64,000 bases of DNA from the NCBI RefSeq assembly GCF_003144315.1, contig NZ_MPDK01000002.1:62001-126000 (forward strand), given 5' to 3'. Numbering within the stretch: position 1 is the first letter of the stretch; each line of letters opens with the position of its first letter. Shown one piece after another: positions 26,105 to 35,344 of the stretch. Both the position numbers and the translations under genes were made by a program. The notes under the pieces are model-generated. The model was given only the letters and a program-made list of their open reading frames with translations. It was not told the DNA's origin and did no database searches. Source of the DNA: Sulfoacidibacillus thermotolerans (GTDB lineage Bacteria > Bacillota > Bacilli > Alicyclobacillales > SLC66).

Positions 26105-27475
26105 TTAGTAGAGACTTGTAGATTCGTTTAGCCCTTCGAGCCGCTGTTTGATGGAACGCAAAAATTGTCCAGCTACCCATCCATCTAAAATGCGGTGATC
26201 GAGGCTTAAACATAAGTTTACCATTGAACGAATCGCAATACTATCATCATCACGCACAATGGGCCGACGTACGATCGATTCGACAGATAAAATGGCTGCT
26301 TGTGGTGCATTTATGATCGGTTGAGAAAGAATAGATCCAAACGCCCCAGTATTATTTACTGTAAAAGTACCATCTTGTACATCTTGTATGGTTAACTTTC
26401 CACTGCGAGCACGACGTGCCAAATCTGCGACCGCTCCAGCTATACCAAGAATGCTTAGGCGGTCCGCATGACGAATGACTGGTACGACCAGCGCATTGTC
26501 GGTAGCAACTGCAATAGAAATATGAATATCTTTTTTCAAAATGATCTTATCGTCAGCCCATGTAGAATTCATAATAGGAAACTCTTTAAGCGCTTCGACA
26601 GTTGACCTGATAAAAAAAGGCAGATACGTAAGGTCAATTCCCTCGCGTTGCTTAAATTCTGCTTTATGGCGTTCACGCAAACGCACAAGCGGAGTCACAT
26701 CCACTTCGACCATCATCCAGGCATGTGGCGCTTGATGTTTGCTTTGCACCATCCGTGAAGCAATCGTTTTGCGCACAGCAGATACTGGAATCCACTCCTC
26801 ATTGTCAGGCGCCTGTATAGATGTAGATGTGGTTTCTGTATTTTGTGTGGCAGATGCGCTTACAGTCGCAGATTCTGGTGTATTTTGTGTTGCCATTGTA
26901 GAAGCCACTGTGGGTGCAGTTTGCATAGATGACGAAGGATTTGCATGCATGGAAGCGGATTGTGTATAACCAAGAACATCTTTTCGTGTAACACGACCCG
27001 CGATCCCTGTACCTTTCACTTTTGACAAATCAATTCCGCGCTCTTGGGCCAATTTTAAGACGGCAGGAGAATAGCGCACTTGTGTAGGCGCTGCACTCTG
27101 TGAAAAAGCAACTGCTTCAGCCCCTGTTTCCGCTTTCATTGCACTTTCCTGTGGCGCCGATGCAATCCCATTGGAAACGATTTGTGTGCTTGATTTTATG
27201 CTTTCAGGAGATGCTGACGATGCTTGCGCGGATCCACTCCCCGCTTCCTCGATCACTGCAATCGGTACTCCGACTTTCACTGTCTCGTTCTCTTGTACCA
27301 GAATTGCTGTCAAAACACCTTCAAAATCAGAGGGGATTTCAGCACTCACTTTATCCGTTACCACTTCAACAAGCGGTTCATATTTATAGACCTGTTCGCC
27401 AACTTGTTTTAACCATTTACCCAGTGTACCTTCTGTTACACTCTCGCCTAACTTGGGCATTTTCACTTCTGCCAT
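26105..27475 (-). CDS. bkdB: Branched-chain alpha-keto acid dehydrogenase E2 (lipoyl acyltransferase)
   Basis: 456 residues: one lipoyl domain (1-80, lipoylated Lys42 in VTDKVSAEI), a Ser/Ala/Thr/Gln-rich linker, a peripheral subunit-binding domain (~132-170, RYSPAVLKLAQERGIDLSKV), a second flexible linker and the catalytic acyltransferase domain with DHRILDGW near the end. Transfers the acyl group to CoA. Belongs to the bkd operon; start ATG has AAAGGAGG upstream. Confidence 0.95.
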   Translation of the reverse strand: MAEVKMPKLGESVTEGTLGKWLKQVGEQVYKYEPLVEVVTDKVSAEIPSDFEGVLTAILVQENETVKVGVPIAVIEEAGSGSAQASSASPESIKSSTQIVSNGIASAPQESAMKAETGAEAVAFSQSAAPTQVRYSPAVLKLAQERGIDLSKVKGTGIAGRVTRKDVLGYTQSASMHANPSSSMQTAPTVASTMATQNTPESATVSASATQNTETTSTSIQAPDNEEWIPVSAVRKTIASRMVQSKHQAPHAWMMVEVDVTPLVRLRERHKAEFKQREGIDLTYLPFFIRSTVEALKEFPIMNSTWADDKIILKKDIHISIAVATDNALVVPVIRHADRLSILGIAGAVADLARRARSGKLTIQDVQDGTFTVNNTGAFGSILSQPIINAPQAAILSVESIVRRPIVRDDDSIAIRSMVNLCLSLDHRILDGWVAGQFLRSIKQRLEGLNESTSLY

Positions 27476-27512
27476 AACACTTCAAACCTCCTTTGTTGCT
27501 CCTGCACTACAC

Positions 27513-28496
27513 TTAAAAAGCAGCTAATTTACGCATTGCCTGTGCAATTTTTTCGCTGTTGACCATATAAAAACGCTCTTGTGGAGGGTTAAATGGCATC
27601 GCCGGAATATCTGGTCCACATAAGCGCGCAATTGGTGCATCAAGATCAAATAATGCCTCTTCTGCAATGATAGCAGACACTTCTGCTCCCACTCCGCCCG
27701 TCTTATTATCCTCGTGAACGATCAAAACTTTCCCGGTTTTTTTAGCGGCCGCAAGAATGGCCTCACGATCGAGTGGAGAAACCGTACGCAAGTCTAATAA
27801 TTCAATCGAGACCCCTTCTTTTTCAAGCTCGCGAGCAGCTTCTTCTGCATAATGCACCATTAAGCCATAAGTAATGACCGTAAGGTCTTCTCCTTCACGC
27901 ACGAGGCGTGCTTTCCCGATAGGAACCGTGTAATCACCATCAGGAACATCGTCTTTCACCCAGCGATAGAGTGCCTTATGTTCAAAAAACAACACTGGGT
28001 CTGGATCGCGAATAGCACTGAGTAACAAACCCTTGGCATCAGCAGCTGTAGCTGGCATCACTACTTTTAAGCCTGGCACATGGTGAAACAACGCTTCTAC
28101 ACTTTGCGAATGGTACAATGCACCATGAACGCCGCCGCCATAGGGAGCGCGTACGACAAGTGGGCAACTCCAATCGTTATTTGAACGATAGCGCATTTTA
28201 GCCGCTTCACTAATAATCTGATTTACAGCAGGTAAGATAAAGTCAGCAAATTGAATTTCCGCTACTGGTTTCAAACCATATGCAGCTGCGCCAATTGCTA
28301 CGCCAACAATCGCCGATTCAGCGAGTGGTGCATCAATCACCCGCATTTCCCCAAACTCCTCGATCAAACCTTGTGTGACGCGAAAAACACCCCCGCGTAC
28401 ACCGACGTCTTCACCTACCACGAACACTCCTTGATCGCGGCGCATCTCTTCTTGAAGCGCATCGTGAATCGAATCAATATACAATTTGACCGTCAT
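27513..28496 (-). CDS. bkdAB: Branched-chain alpha-keto acid dehydrogenase E1 beta
   Basis: Transketolase-like pyrimidine and C-terminal domains of the E1 heterotetramer. Typical blocks: GEDVGVRGGVFRVTQGL, DAPLAESAIVGVAIGAA, RAPYGGGVHGALYHSQSVEA and DLRTVSPLDREAI. 327 residues, as expected. Thirteen bases after the E1 alpha gene with a GGGGAGAG site, so translationally linked. Confidence 0.95.
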   Translation of the reverse strand: MTVKLYIDSIHDALQEEMRRDQGVFVVGEDVGVRGGVFRVTQGLIEEFGEMRVIDAPLAESAIVGVAIGAAAYGLKPVAEIQFADFILPAVNQIISEAAKMRYRSNNDWSCPLVVRAPYGGGVHGALYHSQSVEALFHHVPGLKVVMPATAADAKGLLLSAIRDPDPVLFFEHKALYRWVKDDVPDGDYTVPIGKARLVREGEDLTVITYGLMVHYAEEAARELEKEGVSIELLDLRTVSPLDREAILAAAKKTGKVLIVHEDNKTGGVGAEVSAIIAEEALFDLDAPIARLCGPDIPAMPFNPPQERFYMVNSEKIAQAMRKLAAF

Positions 28497-28508
28497 GTCG
28501 CTCTCCCC

Positions 28509-29531
28509 TTATTCTGCAAAAACATAGCGTAATGCTTGCTCTGGCTCAGGATACGGAGCTTGCTCTGCATATGCAGTTGCAGCATTAATATCTGCCGTCA
28601 CCTCATCGCGCAAAGCACGCTCACTCTCCTCCGTCAATACACCGCAAGCTAGCAGATAGTCGCGGAAACTGAAAATTGGATCCTGTCGCTTCGCTTCTTC
28701 CAATTCCTCTTTCGAACGATACGTCCGATCATCGTCATCACTCGAATGGGGATTTAAACGATCTACCATTGCTTCGACAAGACTTGGTCCCTCTCCATTA
28801 AGTGCCCGTGTCACAGCCTCCTGCATCGCTTGATAGACAGCGAGTGGATCATTGCCATCTACCGTAACGCCTGGAAACCCATATCCTGCCGCCCGATCAG
28901 AAACTCGTTCACAAGCTAATTCTTTACGTAAGGGAACTGAAATCGCATATTTGTTGTTTTCACAAAAAAAGACGACCGGAAGATGATGCACGCCAGCAAA
29001 ATTAGCAGCTTCATGAAAATCACCTTGGTTGCTTGATCCCTCACCAAAAGAAGTATAAGCGACCAAACGATCTCCCTTCATCTTCGCAGCCAACGCAATC
29101 CCAACCGCATGCGGAATTTGTGTCGATACCGGACTCGAACCAGTGACGATATGATGTTCACGAGATCCAAAATGACCGGGCATTTGACGGCCGCCACTGT
29201 TTGGATCTTCACTTTTTGCAAAAGCACTAAGCATAACATCTTTAGCTGTTTGCCCAAATACTAAAACTACTCCTAAATCACGGTAGTATGGCAACACGTA
29301 GTCACGCAGCGGATTTAGTGCAAATGCAGCACCAATTTGTGCAGCTTCTTGACCTTTGCAAGAAACGACAAAAGGAACTTTTCCCGCGCGATTTAAAAGC
29401 CACATTCTTTCATCGAGACCCCGTGTCAGTACCATGTAACGATACATCTTGATGACATCTTGATCGGTTAGGCCTAACTTTTCATGCCGCTTTTCGGTCA
29501 TCGCTTTGACCCCCAAACTTTGTGCGTTCAA
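28509..29531 (-). CDS. bkdAA: Branched-chain alpha-keto acid dehydrogenase E1 alpha
   Basis: Thiamine diphosphate-binding subunit that decarboxylates branched-chain 2-oxo acids. The ThDP/Mg motif is seen as GEGSSNQGDFHEAANFAGVHHLPVVFFCENN, and the phosphorylation-loop region of mammalian homologues aligns with NPHSSDDD. TTG 29531 is chosen because GGGGAGG lies nine bases before it; an ATG ten codons in is the alternative. 340 residues. Confidence 0.95.
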   Translation of the reverse strand: MNAQSLGVKAMTEKRHEKLGLTDQDVIKMYRYMVLTRGLDERMWLLNRAGKVPFVVSCKGQEAAQIGAAFALNPLRDYVLPYYRDLGVVLVFGQTAKDVMLSAFAKSEDPNSGGRQMPGHFGSREHHIVTGSSPVSTQIPHAVGIALAAKMKGDRLVAYTSFGEGSSNQGDFHEAANFAGVHHLPVVFFCENNKYAISVPLRKELACERVSDRAAGYGFPGVTVDGNDPLAVYQAMQEAVTRALNGEGPSLVEAMVDRLNPHSSDDDDRTYRSKEELEEAKRQDPIFSFRDYLLACGVLTEESERALRDEVTADINAATAYAEQAPYPEPEQALRYVFAE

Positions 29532-29551
29532 ATTGCATTACCTCCCCTGAC

Positions 29552-30970
29552 CTAACTGTGAATCGCTCGCCCATCAAGTGCGAGTGCAGCTTCCCCAAGC
29601 GCTTCTGTAAGTGTCGGATGAGGGTGAATGGTCTGGCCAATCTCAAAAGGAGCAGCATCTAACACATGCGCGAGTGCAGCTTCAGAGATCAGATCCGTCA
29701 CGTGTGGGCCCACCATATGCACCCCGAGCAAATCATTCGTTTCCTGATCGCCTATGATCTTGACAAATCCATCTGCTTCGCCGTATACAAGTGCCTTGCC
29801 AATCGCTTTAAAGGGAAATTTTGCGGTTTTAACTGTATACCCTTGTTCTCTTGCTTGTGCCTCAGTCAAGCCAACACTTGCTACTTCTGGCCGGCCATAC
29901 GTACAACGAGCAATGTTTGCATAGTTGAGCGGATCAGGATGTTCCCCTGCAATCGCTTCCATTGCGAGAATCCCCTCATGCGCAGCTACGTGAGCTAACT
30001 GCATGCCGCCAATGACATCCCCAATCGCATAAATATTTTTTTCCGCTGTGCGCATCGTAGCATCGACTACAATCGCTCCACGCTCAATCTTAATTTGTGT
30101 CGCCTCAAGACCAATATCGTCAATGCGTGGTTCTCTTCCGATTGCAACAAGCATCATCTCTGCCGTAAGTACTTGCTCTGACCCCTCTTTATTCACGCGG
30201 ATCGCGATGCCATTACCTTCTACACGATATGAACTCGGATCAATTGCAGCGCCTGTCAGAATCGCAACTTTGCGCTTTTTCAAAAGCCTTGTCATCTCTG
30301 CAGAAATCTCTTCGTCCTCTTGTACAAGAATGCGCGGCAATGCCTCTACAATCGTCACTTGCACACCAAAATCTGCTAGCATCGAGGCCCATTCCACACC
30401 AATTGCTCCGCCACCCACAATGATCGCAGAAGCTGGAAGTGTAGTAAGTTGCAAAGCTTCATCGGAAGAGAGAACGCGAACCCCATCAAAAGGTAGACCA
30501 GGAAGCACACGCGGGCGTGAGCCCGTAGCGATAATCGTCGCCTTTGGCGATAAAATTTCAGAATCTCCATCCGGTCGTTCAACTCGAACCGCTCCTGCCA
30601 TCGGAGAAAAAATTGAAGGTCCCATAATACGGCCATATCCTTCAATCACCGTAATGTGATTCTTTTTCATCAAATATTGAATGCCTTTATGCAACTGCTC
30701 GACAATTTGGGCTTTGCGTGCCATGGCTTTCCCCAAATCAAATCGCAAGTCACTGGTAGCAATGCCAAATACGTCCCCCTCTTTGACCGTCGCGAAAAGC
30801 TCTGCAGATCGCAACAACGCTTTTGAAGGAATACAACCTTGATGAAGACATGTGCCGCCTAGTTTCCCCTGCTCTACGACAGCCACGCGCAATCCAAGTT
30901 GAGCTCCCCGAATTGCGGCAACATAGCCACCTGTACCGCCGCCTAATACGACGACATCAAATGTTTCCAC
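29552..30970 (-). CDS. lpd: Dihydrolipoyl dehydrogenase (E3)
   Basis: FAD-dependent disulphide oxidoreductase that reoxidises the E2 lipoamide. FAD motif GGGTGGYVAA, redox pair C41/C46 in GGTCLHQGCIPSKALL, NAD motif GGGAIGVEWA, and the catalytic HPHPTLTE near the C-terminus. 472 residues. GTG start with AGGTAGGTG upstream. A strong intercistronic hairpin separates it from bcd. Confidence 0.96.
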   Translation of the reverse strand: METFDVVVLGGGTGGYVAAIRGAQLGLRVAVVEQGKLGGTCLHQGCIPSKALLRSAELFATVKEGDVFGIATSDLRFDLGKAMARKAQIVEQLHKGIQYLMKKNHITVIEGYGRIMGPSIFSPMAGAVRVERPDGDSEILSPKATIIATGSRPRVLPGLPFDGVRVLSSDEALQLTTLPASAIIVGGGAIGVEWASMLADFGVQVTIVEALPRILVQEDEEISAEMTRLLKKRKVAILTGAAIDPSSYRVEGNGIAIRVNKEGSEQVLTAEMMLVAIGREPRIDDIGLEATQIKIERGAIVVDATMRTAEKNIYAIGDVIGGMQLAHVAAHEGILAMEAIAGEHPDPLNYANIARCTYGRPEVASVGLTEAQAREQGYTVKTAKFPFKAIGKALVYGEADGFVKIIGDQETNDLLGVHMVGPHVTDLISEAALAHVLDAAPFEIGQTIHPHPTLTEALGEAALALDGRAIHS

Positions 30971-30989
30971 TTCACTACACCTACCTTTA

Positions 30990-31032
30990 AGAACTCCAGA
31001 AAACGCATTTTTAGTAGATGCTCTGGAGTTCT
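30990..31032 (-). other. Intercistronic hairpin between bcd and lpd
   Basis: Perfect eleven-base arms AGAACTCCAGA (30990-31000) and TCTGGAGTTCT (31022-31032) with a 21-base loop, between bcd and lpd. On the minus strand it is followed by only two T and then the lpd ribosome binding site, so it is more likely a partial terminator or mRNA-processing element than a full stop. Confidence 0.6.
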
Positions 31033-31068
31033 ATTTCATAGATAAAAAGCAAGTTCCTTTATTTTCGT

Positions 31069-32163
31069 TTAATCACGATGAATCAAAGACCGAGAGACGG
31101 GTAAAAACGTGCTGCGCACCTGTTGCATCGCTGCAATGCGCGCTTCAGCCATATGATTGGCCGCTTGATAGGTAGGGATGTTGCGCTCCTTAGAAATGCG
31201 ATAAATTTCTCGCATGATCTCATAAATACCTTCAACTTTCTTTTGAGCGCGCTCAGCTTGATAACCTTCGAGTTCATCTGCGACGTTAATCAAACCGCCT
31301 GAATTAATTACATAATCAGGCGCATAAAGAATCCCCATCTCGTGTAGTTTATCGCCATGACGATCTTCCGCCAGCTGATTATTCGCAGATCCAGCGACAA
31401 TTTGGCACTTTAACTGTGTGATGGTCTCATCTGAAATGACAGCACCAAGTGCACACGGTGCGAAAATATCGCATTTAACGCTCGCAATCTCAGAAGGTGC
31501 TACTGCAGTTGCACCTAGCTCATCCATTGCGCGCTTTACCGTTTCTTCTGAGATATCTGTGACGATCAAGTTTGCACCCACAGCCTTTAGACGGCGCGCG
31601 ACATCATAACCTACATTCCCCAATCCTTGAACTGCTACGGTTTTTCCTGCAAGATCATCCGAACCGTATACTTCGCGCGCAGAGGCTTGAATTCCACGAA
31701 AAACCCCCAATGCCGTAACCGGGCTCGGATCTCCAGAACTCCCATACGCTTTAGATACTCCGGTCACATAGCGTGTTTCTTGATGGATAATATCCATATC
31801 CGCTACCGAAGTTCCGACGTCTTCTGCCGTAATATAACGGCCATGCAATCCTTCAATATAACGACCTAACGCTCGAAATAGCGCTTCACTCTTATCTGTT
31901 TTCGGATTGCCAATGACTACCGTTTTGCCGCCGCCAAGGTTCAAGCCGGCTGCTGCCGCTTTATATGTCATGCCTCGCGCTAAACGCAGTGCATCAGTAA
32001 TAGCGGCCTCTTCGTTGGCGTAAGTCCACATTCGACAGCCACCAAGTGCAGGGCCGAGCGTTGTATCATGAATGGCTATAATCGCTTTCAAACCAGATGT
32101 ACGTTCTTGACAAAATACAACTTGTTCATAATCATATTTTTCCAGCGTCTCAAAGATCGGCAT
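31069..32163 (-). CDS. bcd: Leucine/branched-chain amino acid dehydrogenase
   Basis: NAD-dependent oxidative deaminase of leucine, isoleucine and valine, giving the substrates of the Bkd complex. Catalytic Lys lies in the GGGKTV block, the substrate motif is LGGCRMWTY, and the NAD fold begins [14 protein letters not shown]. 364 residues as in Bacillus. First gene after the sigma-54 promoter; AGGAGG precedes ATG 32163. Phosphotransbutyrylase and butyrate kinase, present in the Bacillus bkd operon, are absent here. Confidence 0.96.
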   Translation of the reverse strand: MPIFETLEKYDYEQVVFCQERTSGLKAIIAIHDTTLGPALGGCRMWTYANEEAAITDALRLARGMTYKAAAAGLNLGGGKTVVIGNPKTDKSEALFRALGRYIEGLHGRYITAEDVGTSVADMDIIHQETRYVTGVSKAYGSSGDPSPVTALGVFRGIQASAREVYGSDDLAGKTVAVQGLGNVGYDVARRLKAVGANLIVTDISEETVKRAMDELGATAVAPSEIASVKCDIFAPCALGAVISDETITQLKCQIVAGSANNQLAEDRHGDKLHEMGILYAPDYVINSGGLINVADELEGYQAERAQKKVEGIYEIMREIYRISKERNIPTYQAANHMAEARIAAMQQVRSTFLPVSRSLIHRD

Positions 32164-32213
32164 GCTGATTCCTCCTAAAATATACGTGGATCCATATTCC
32201 TCATGGAGAGATA

Positions 32214-32229
32214 AGCAAGATGCTTGCCA
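32214..32229 (-). promoter_or_regulatory. Sigma-54 (-24/-12) promoter of the bcd-bkd operon
   Basis: Minus strand reads TGGCAAGCATCTTGCT, with GG and GC ten bases apart, 50 bases before bcd. Fits a SigL-dependent bkd promoter under a BkdR-like activator, as known in B. subtilis. Confidence 0.88.
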
Positions 32230-32271
32230 CGTAAAACGGATCGATGGTGAGTAGAAAGTAACTCATTTGTC

Positions 32272-32305
32272 TGCAAAAAGTTGCATTACCCTGCAAAGTT
32301 TTGCA
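32272..32305 (-). promoter_or_regulatory. Tandem dyads, probable upstream activating sites for the BkdR-like activator
   Basis: Two 14-bp dyads, TGCAAAAAGTTGCA (32272-32285) and TGCAAAGTTTTGCA (32292-32305), both with TGCAA arms, have centres exactly 20 bp apart, i.e. about two helical turns. They lie 45-75 bp upstream of the -24 element, a usual place for activator binding. A further TGCAAC half-site occurs at 32331. Confidence 0.7.
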
Positions 32306-32388
32306 TGCTAATTCTTGCGCACTTGATCCCTGCAACAGAAAATAAACCTCTTCCTCACCATGACCATTTTTCCCATCCTCCATGCATC

Positions 32389-34107
32389 CTATTTCACAGA
32401 ATCTGCAAGACCAAGACGCTCCAATTTATAATAGAGTGATCGGACAGAGATCCCCAAGAGTCGCGCTGCTTCTGTTTTATTGTCATGAGTTGCAGCGATG
32501 GCGGTCACTAGCGCATTGCGCTCCGCCTCGCGAATGACGTCTGCGAGCGGAGCGATTGTAGCTTTTCCTGGCAATCCACGCTGTATACCAATAGACATGG
32601 GAGAGTCAGGCAAATCAATTTGTTTGAGCTCAATCGTGCTTTCCTGATACTGCGCCTGTATCATTGCCCGCCCAATCACATTTTCTAGTTCACGCACATT
32701 TCCCGGCCAATCATAAGCACACAATCGCGCTAAGGCATCTTCACTAATTTTCTTTACACTACGACCAAAATCGTGGTTAAAACGTTCGATTAACATCTGT
32801 GTAAGTAATGGAATATCCTCAACGCGGTGACGCAACGGCGGAATTACAATCGGCAGTACATTTAAGCGATAATACAGATCCTCGCGAAACTTTCCTTGAC
32901 TAATCGCTTGTTCTAAATTGACGTGAGTTGCTGCAATCACGCGAACATTGACTGCAGTTGCAGCGCTTGCTCCTACACGCACAATTTCTCGCTCCTGTAA
33001 TACACGCAGCAGTTTGGCTTGTGTATTCATGGATAGTTCGGCAATTTCATCAAGAAAGATTGTCCCATCTGTCGCTTCTTCAAACAATCCTTTTTTACCG
33101 CCTTTGCGCGCTCCTGTAAAAGCTCCCTCCACATAGCCGAATAATTCACTCTCGAGTAAATTTTCATTGATCGCGGCACAATTTACTCGAACAAATTGAT
33201 TGTATTTTCGATCACTCGCATTATGAATTGCATGTGCAAACAACTCTTTACCACACCCAGATTCTCCGCGCAGTAAGACTGTGGCTTTCGTTTGTGCCGC
33301 TTGTTTTGCTGCCGCAATCGCCGCTGTCATCGCCACGCTACGTCCTACAATATCTTCAAAAGTATACTTTGCTTCTAGTTTGCGAATGCGTTTGCGCGCG
33401 CGCTCTAACTCTTCTGATAATACCCGCATCTCAGATACATCATGAATGACAGCGACGCTGCCTTTTAACTCATCGCCTACTAAAATGGGTGCAACATTGA
33501 CAATCACATCCCGTCCTTTGTGACCCACTTTCATCTTCGCATTGCGGACTGCTTGCCGCGTTTGTAACACTTTTAAATGCACACTTTCCCCTTCGGCAAT
33601 ATCAACTTCCGCTGATTTACCAATGACATCCTCTGGCTCAAGACCTGTCAAACGCGTGTAAGCCGGATTAATTAAAATTCCGATGCCATTTGCATCAACG
33701 ACAGAAATCGCATCTTGGGTGGAATGAATAATGGCGTGGAGTAACGTCTGAATTTCACGTAGATTGGTGACTTCGGCTGCTAAATCGCGAACTTCATTGA
33801 CCGTTCGAAACACAGCAATCGCCGCAACCGCACGGCCATTTTGATCAAAAACGGGAACGCGATTCGTAATAATTTCGTTTGCACCGAGTGACTGCACCTG
33901 ATTGAGTTCTGGTTCACCCGTCTGTAAGACGATGTGCAAACGGGTATTTGGAATCGTCTCTTGTGCGAGAGTGCCGATCGCCTTGCTTGCATCGATCCCT
34001 GTCAGGCGTTCGGCCGAAGAGTTAAACAAGGTAATCCGCCCTGTCGCGTCAACGGCAATCATTGCATCATGAGCTGCATCAAGCAGCGTAGTGAGTTCAC
34101 TTGTCAC
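32389..34107 (-). CDS. bkdR: Sigma-54 activator with two PAS domains (BkdR-like)
   Basis: 572 residues: PAS domain at about 5-110, second PAS at about 120-230, a coiled linker, AAA+ domain with Walker A RGESGCGKE, GAFTGA loop and Walker B FLDEIAEL, and a C-terminal Fis-type HTH (NKTEAARLLGISVRSLYYKLERLG). Sits immediately upstream of bcd, in the same place as bkdR of Bacillus. GTG 34107 is chosen because of AGAGGTG upstream; a TTG eight codons earlier is possible. Effector bound by the PAS domains is unknown. Confidence 0.9.
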   Translation of the reverse strand: MTSELTTLLDAAHDAMIAVDATGRITLFNSSAERLTGIDASKAIGTLAQETIPNTRLHIVLQTGEPELNQVQSLGANEIITNRVPVFDQNGRAVAAIAVFRTVNEVRDLAAEVTNLREIQTLLHAIIHSTQDAISVVDANGIGILINPAYTRLTGLEPEDVIGKSAEVDIAEGESVHLKVLQTRQAVRNAKMKVGHKGRDVIVNVAPILVGDELKGSVAVIHDVSEMRVLSEELERARKRIRKLEAKYTFEDIVGRSVAMTAAIAAAKQAAQTKATVLLRGESGCGKELFAHAIHNASDRKYNQFVRVNCAAINENLLESELFGYVEGAFTGARKGGKKGLFEEATDGTIFLDEIAELSMNTQAKLLRVLQEREIVRVGASAATAVNVRVIAATHVNLEQAISQGKFREDLYYRLNVLPIVIPPLRHRVEDIPLLTQMLIERFNHDFGRSVKKISEDALARLCAYDWPGNVRELENVIGRAMIQAQYQESTIELKQIDLPDSPMSIGIQRGLPGKATIAPLADVIREAERNALVTAIAATHDNKTEAARLLGISVRSLYYKLERLGLADSVK

Positions 34108-34176
34108 GACTCGATCACACCTCTTTGCCAATCGTTGTCCATACTCGATGCCAACTGAGCGGCTATATTTTTTTTG

Positions 34177-34662
34177 TTATTTGGTGTGGTCATAAGCAGG
34201 AAGAGTCAATACGCGAAGTGCATGGGTTAACGTGTCAATAATCGCCTGCAAAGATTCGACAGCCCCCTCGGGATTTCCTGGCAGGTTGATAATGAGTGAA
34301 CTCTCACAAGTTCCAGCAACCGCACGCGATAAGAGTGCAAAACGCGTTTTAGCAAGTCCTTGACGGCGCATCTCTTCGGCAAGTCCGGGAACTTCACGTT
34401 CTATAACTTGCCGAGTAGCCTCTGGTGTGACATCGCGCGAACTGAGACCTGTGCCACCAGTCGTGAGGATCAGGGGAATTTTGAGACCCACAAGTTCACG
34501 TAACGCAGCCTCGATTGCCGCTTGTTCATCCGGGAGAAGAATTTGCGAAACGACTTCAAACCCCGCATCAATCACTGCTTTCGTCACAGCAGGTCCCCCT
34601 TTATCGATGCGCTCTCCACGATAAGAACTGTCACTTACAGTAACCACAGCAACTTGAAACAT
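34177..34662 (-). CDS. moaB: Molybdenum cofactor protein MoaB/MogA
   Basis: Molybdopterin-binding (MPT adenylyltransferase-like) protein. Shows VAVVTVSDSSYRGERIDKGGPAV, TTGGTGLSSRDVTPEATR and the C-terminal NLPGNPEGAVESL. ATG 34662 has AAAGGAAG seven bases upstream and gives 161 residues. It follows moaC by 31 bases. Whether it acts as MoaB or MogA cannot be decided from sequence alone. Confidence 0.92.
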   Translation of the reverse strand: MFQVAVVTVSDSSYRGERIDKGGPAVTKAVIDAGFEVVSQILLPDEQAAIEAALRELVGLKIPLILTTGGTGLSSRDVTPEATRQVIEREVPGLAEEMRRQGLAKTRFALLSRAVAGTCESSLIINLPGNPEGAVESLQAIIDTLTHALRVLTLPAYDHTK

Positions 34663-34693
34663 CGCTTGTCTTCCTTTTTCCATACGCATTCCC

Positions 34694-35200
34694 TCACTCT
34701 TCTGATTGGCGCACGAACAACCCACTTTGACCGCCGCTTTTTTCCATTAATCCAATAAAACGAATGGTCATCGCCCGATCGATTGCCTTGCACATATCAT
34801 AAACTGTTAAGGCTGAAATTGAAGCCGCCGTAAGAGCCTCCATTTCCACTCCAGTTGATCCAAAGGTGCGAACTTCAGCCTCTATACGTAAGGTCGTGGG
34901 GTCGAGGAAGGAAAAAAGCAGATCGACACCCGTTAAAGGGAGCGGATGACATAAAGGAATCATGTCAGATGTTTTTTTAGCTGCCATTATTCCAGCGACT
35001 TGAGCGACAGCAAGCACATCTCCTTTTTTGATCCCCCCTTCTTTAATCCGTACGAGCGTCGCTTCAGACATCTCGATTTCTGCTCGCGCAATTGCACGCC
35101 TCTCAGTCGGCGCCTTATTTATGACATCGACCATGTGCGCTCGCCCCTGATCGTTTATATGGGTCAATTGCAGATTTGTGTTGTTCTCCTTTTCGTTCAT
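34694..35200 (-). CDS. moaC: Cyclic pyranopterin monophosphate synthase MoaC
   Basis: Second step of molybdopterin synthesis, forming cPMP. Conserved blocks [42 protein letters not shown] and the catalytic Lys/Asp region [22 protein letters not shown] are intact. 168 residues; GAGGTGA before the ATG. Divergent from the moaD-moaE fusion gene. moaA is not in the window. Confidence 0.96.
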   Translation of the reverse strand: MNEKENNTNLQLTHINDQGRAHMVDVINKAPTERRAIARAEIEMSEATLVRIKEGGIKKGDVLAVAQVAGIMAAKKTSDMIPLCHPLPLTGVDLLFSFLDPTTLRIEAEVRTFGSTGVEMEALTAASISALTVYDMCKAIDRAMTIRFIGLMEKSGGQSGLFVRQSEE

Positions 35201-35344
35201 AAGTCACCTCGCGCTCCAGTGTACTCGCTCACTTGATAATTCCGCAAATCTGTCGTTTGTCTCTATGTTATAATGATCCAAAGTACAGGATTGTACAAGA
35301 TTTGACCTTTACAACCGTTGAGCGGACGAATTGAGGCGGATAGG

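Noticed and set aside
30048-30659. 203-codon ORF on the plus strand opposite lpd
   Set aside because: Lies entirely antisense to a well-conserved dihydrolipoyl dehydrogenase, has no ribosome binding site, and is Ser/Thr/Ile-rich as expected from reverse reading.
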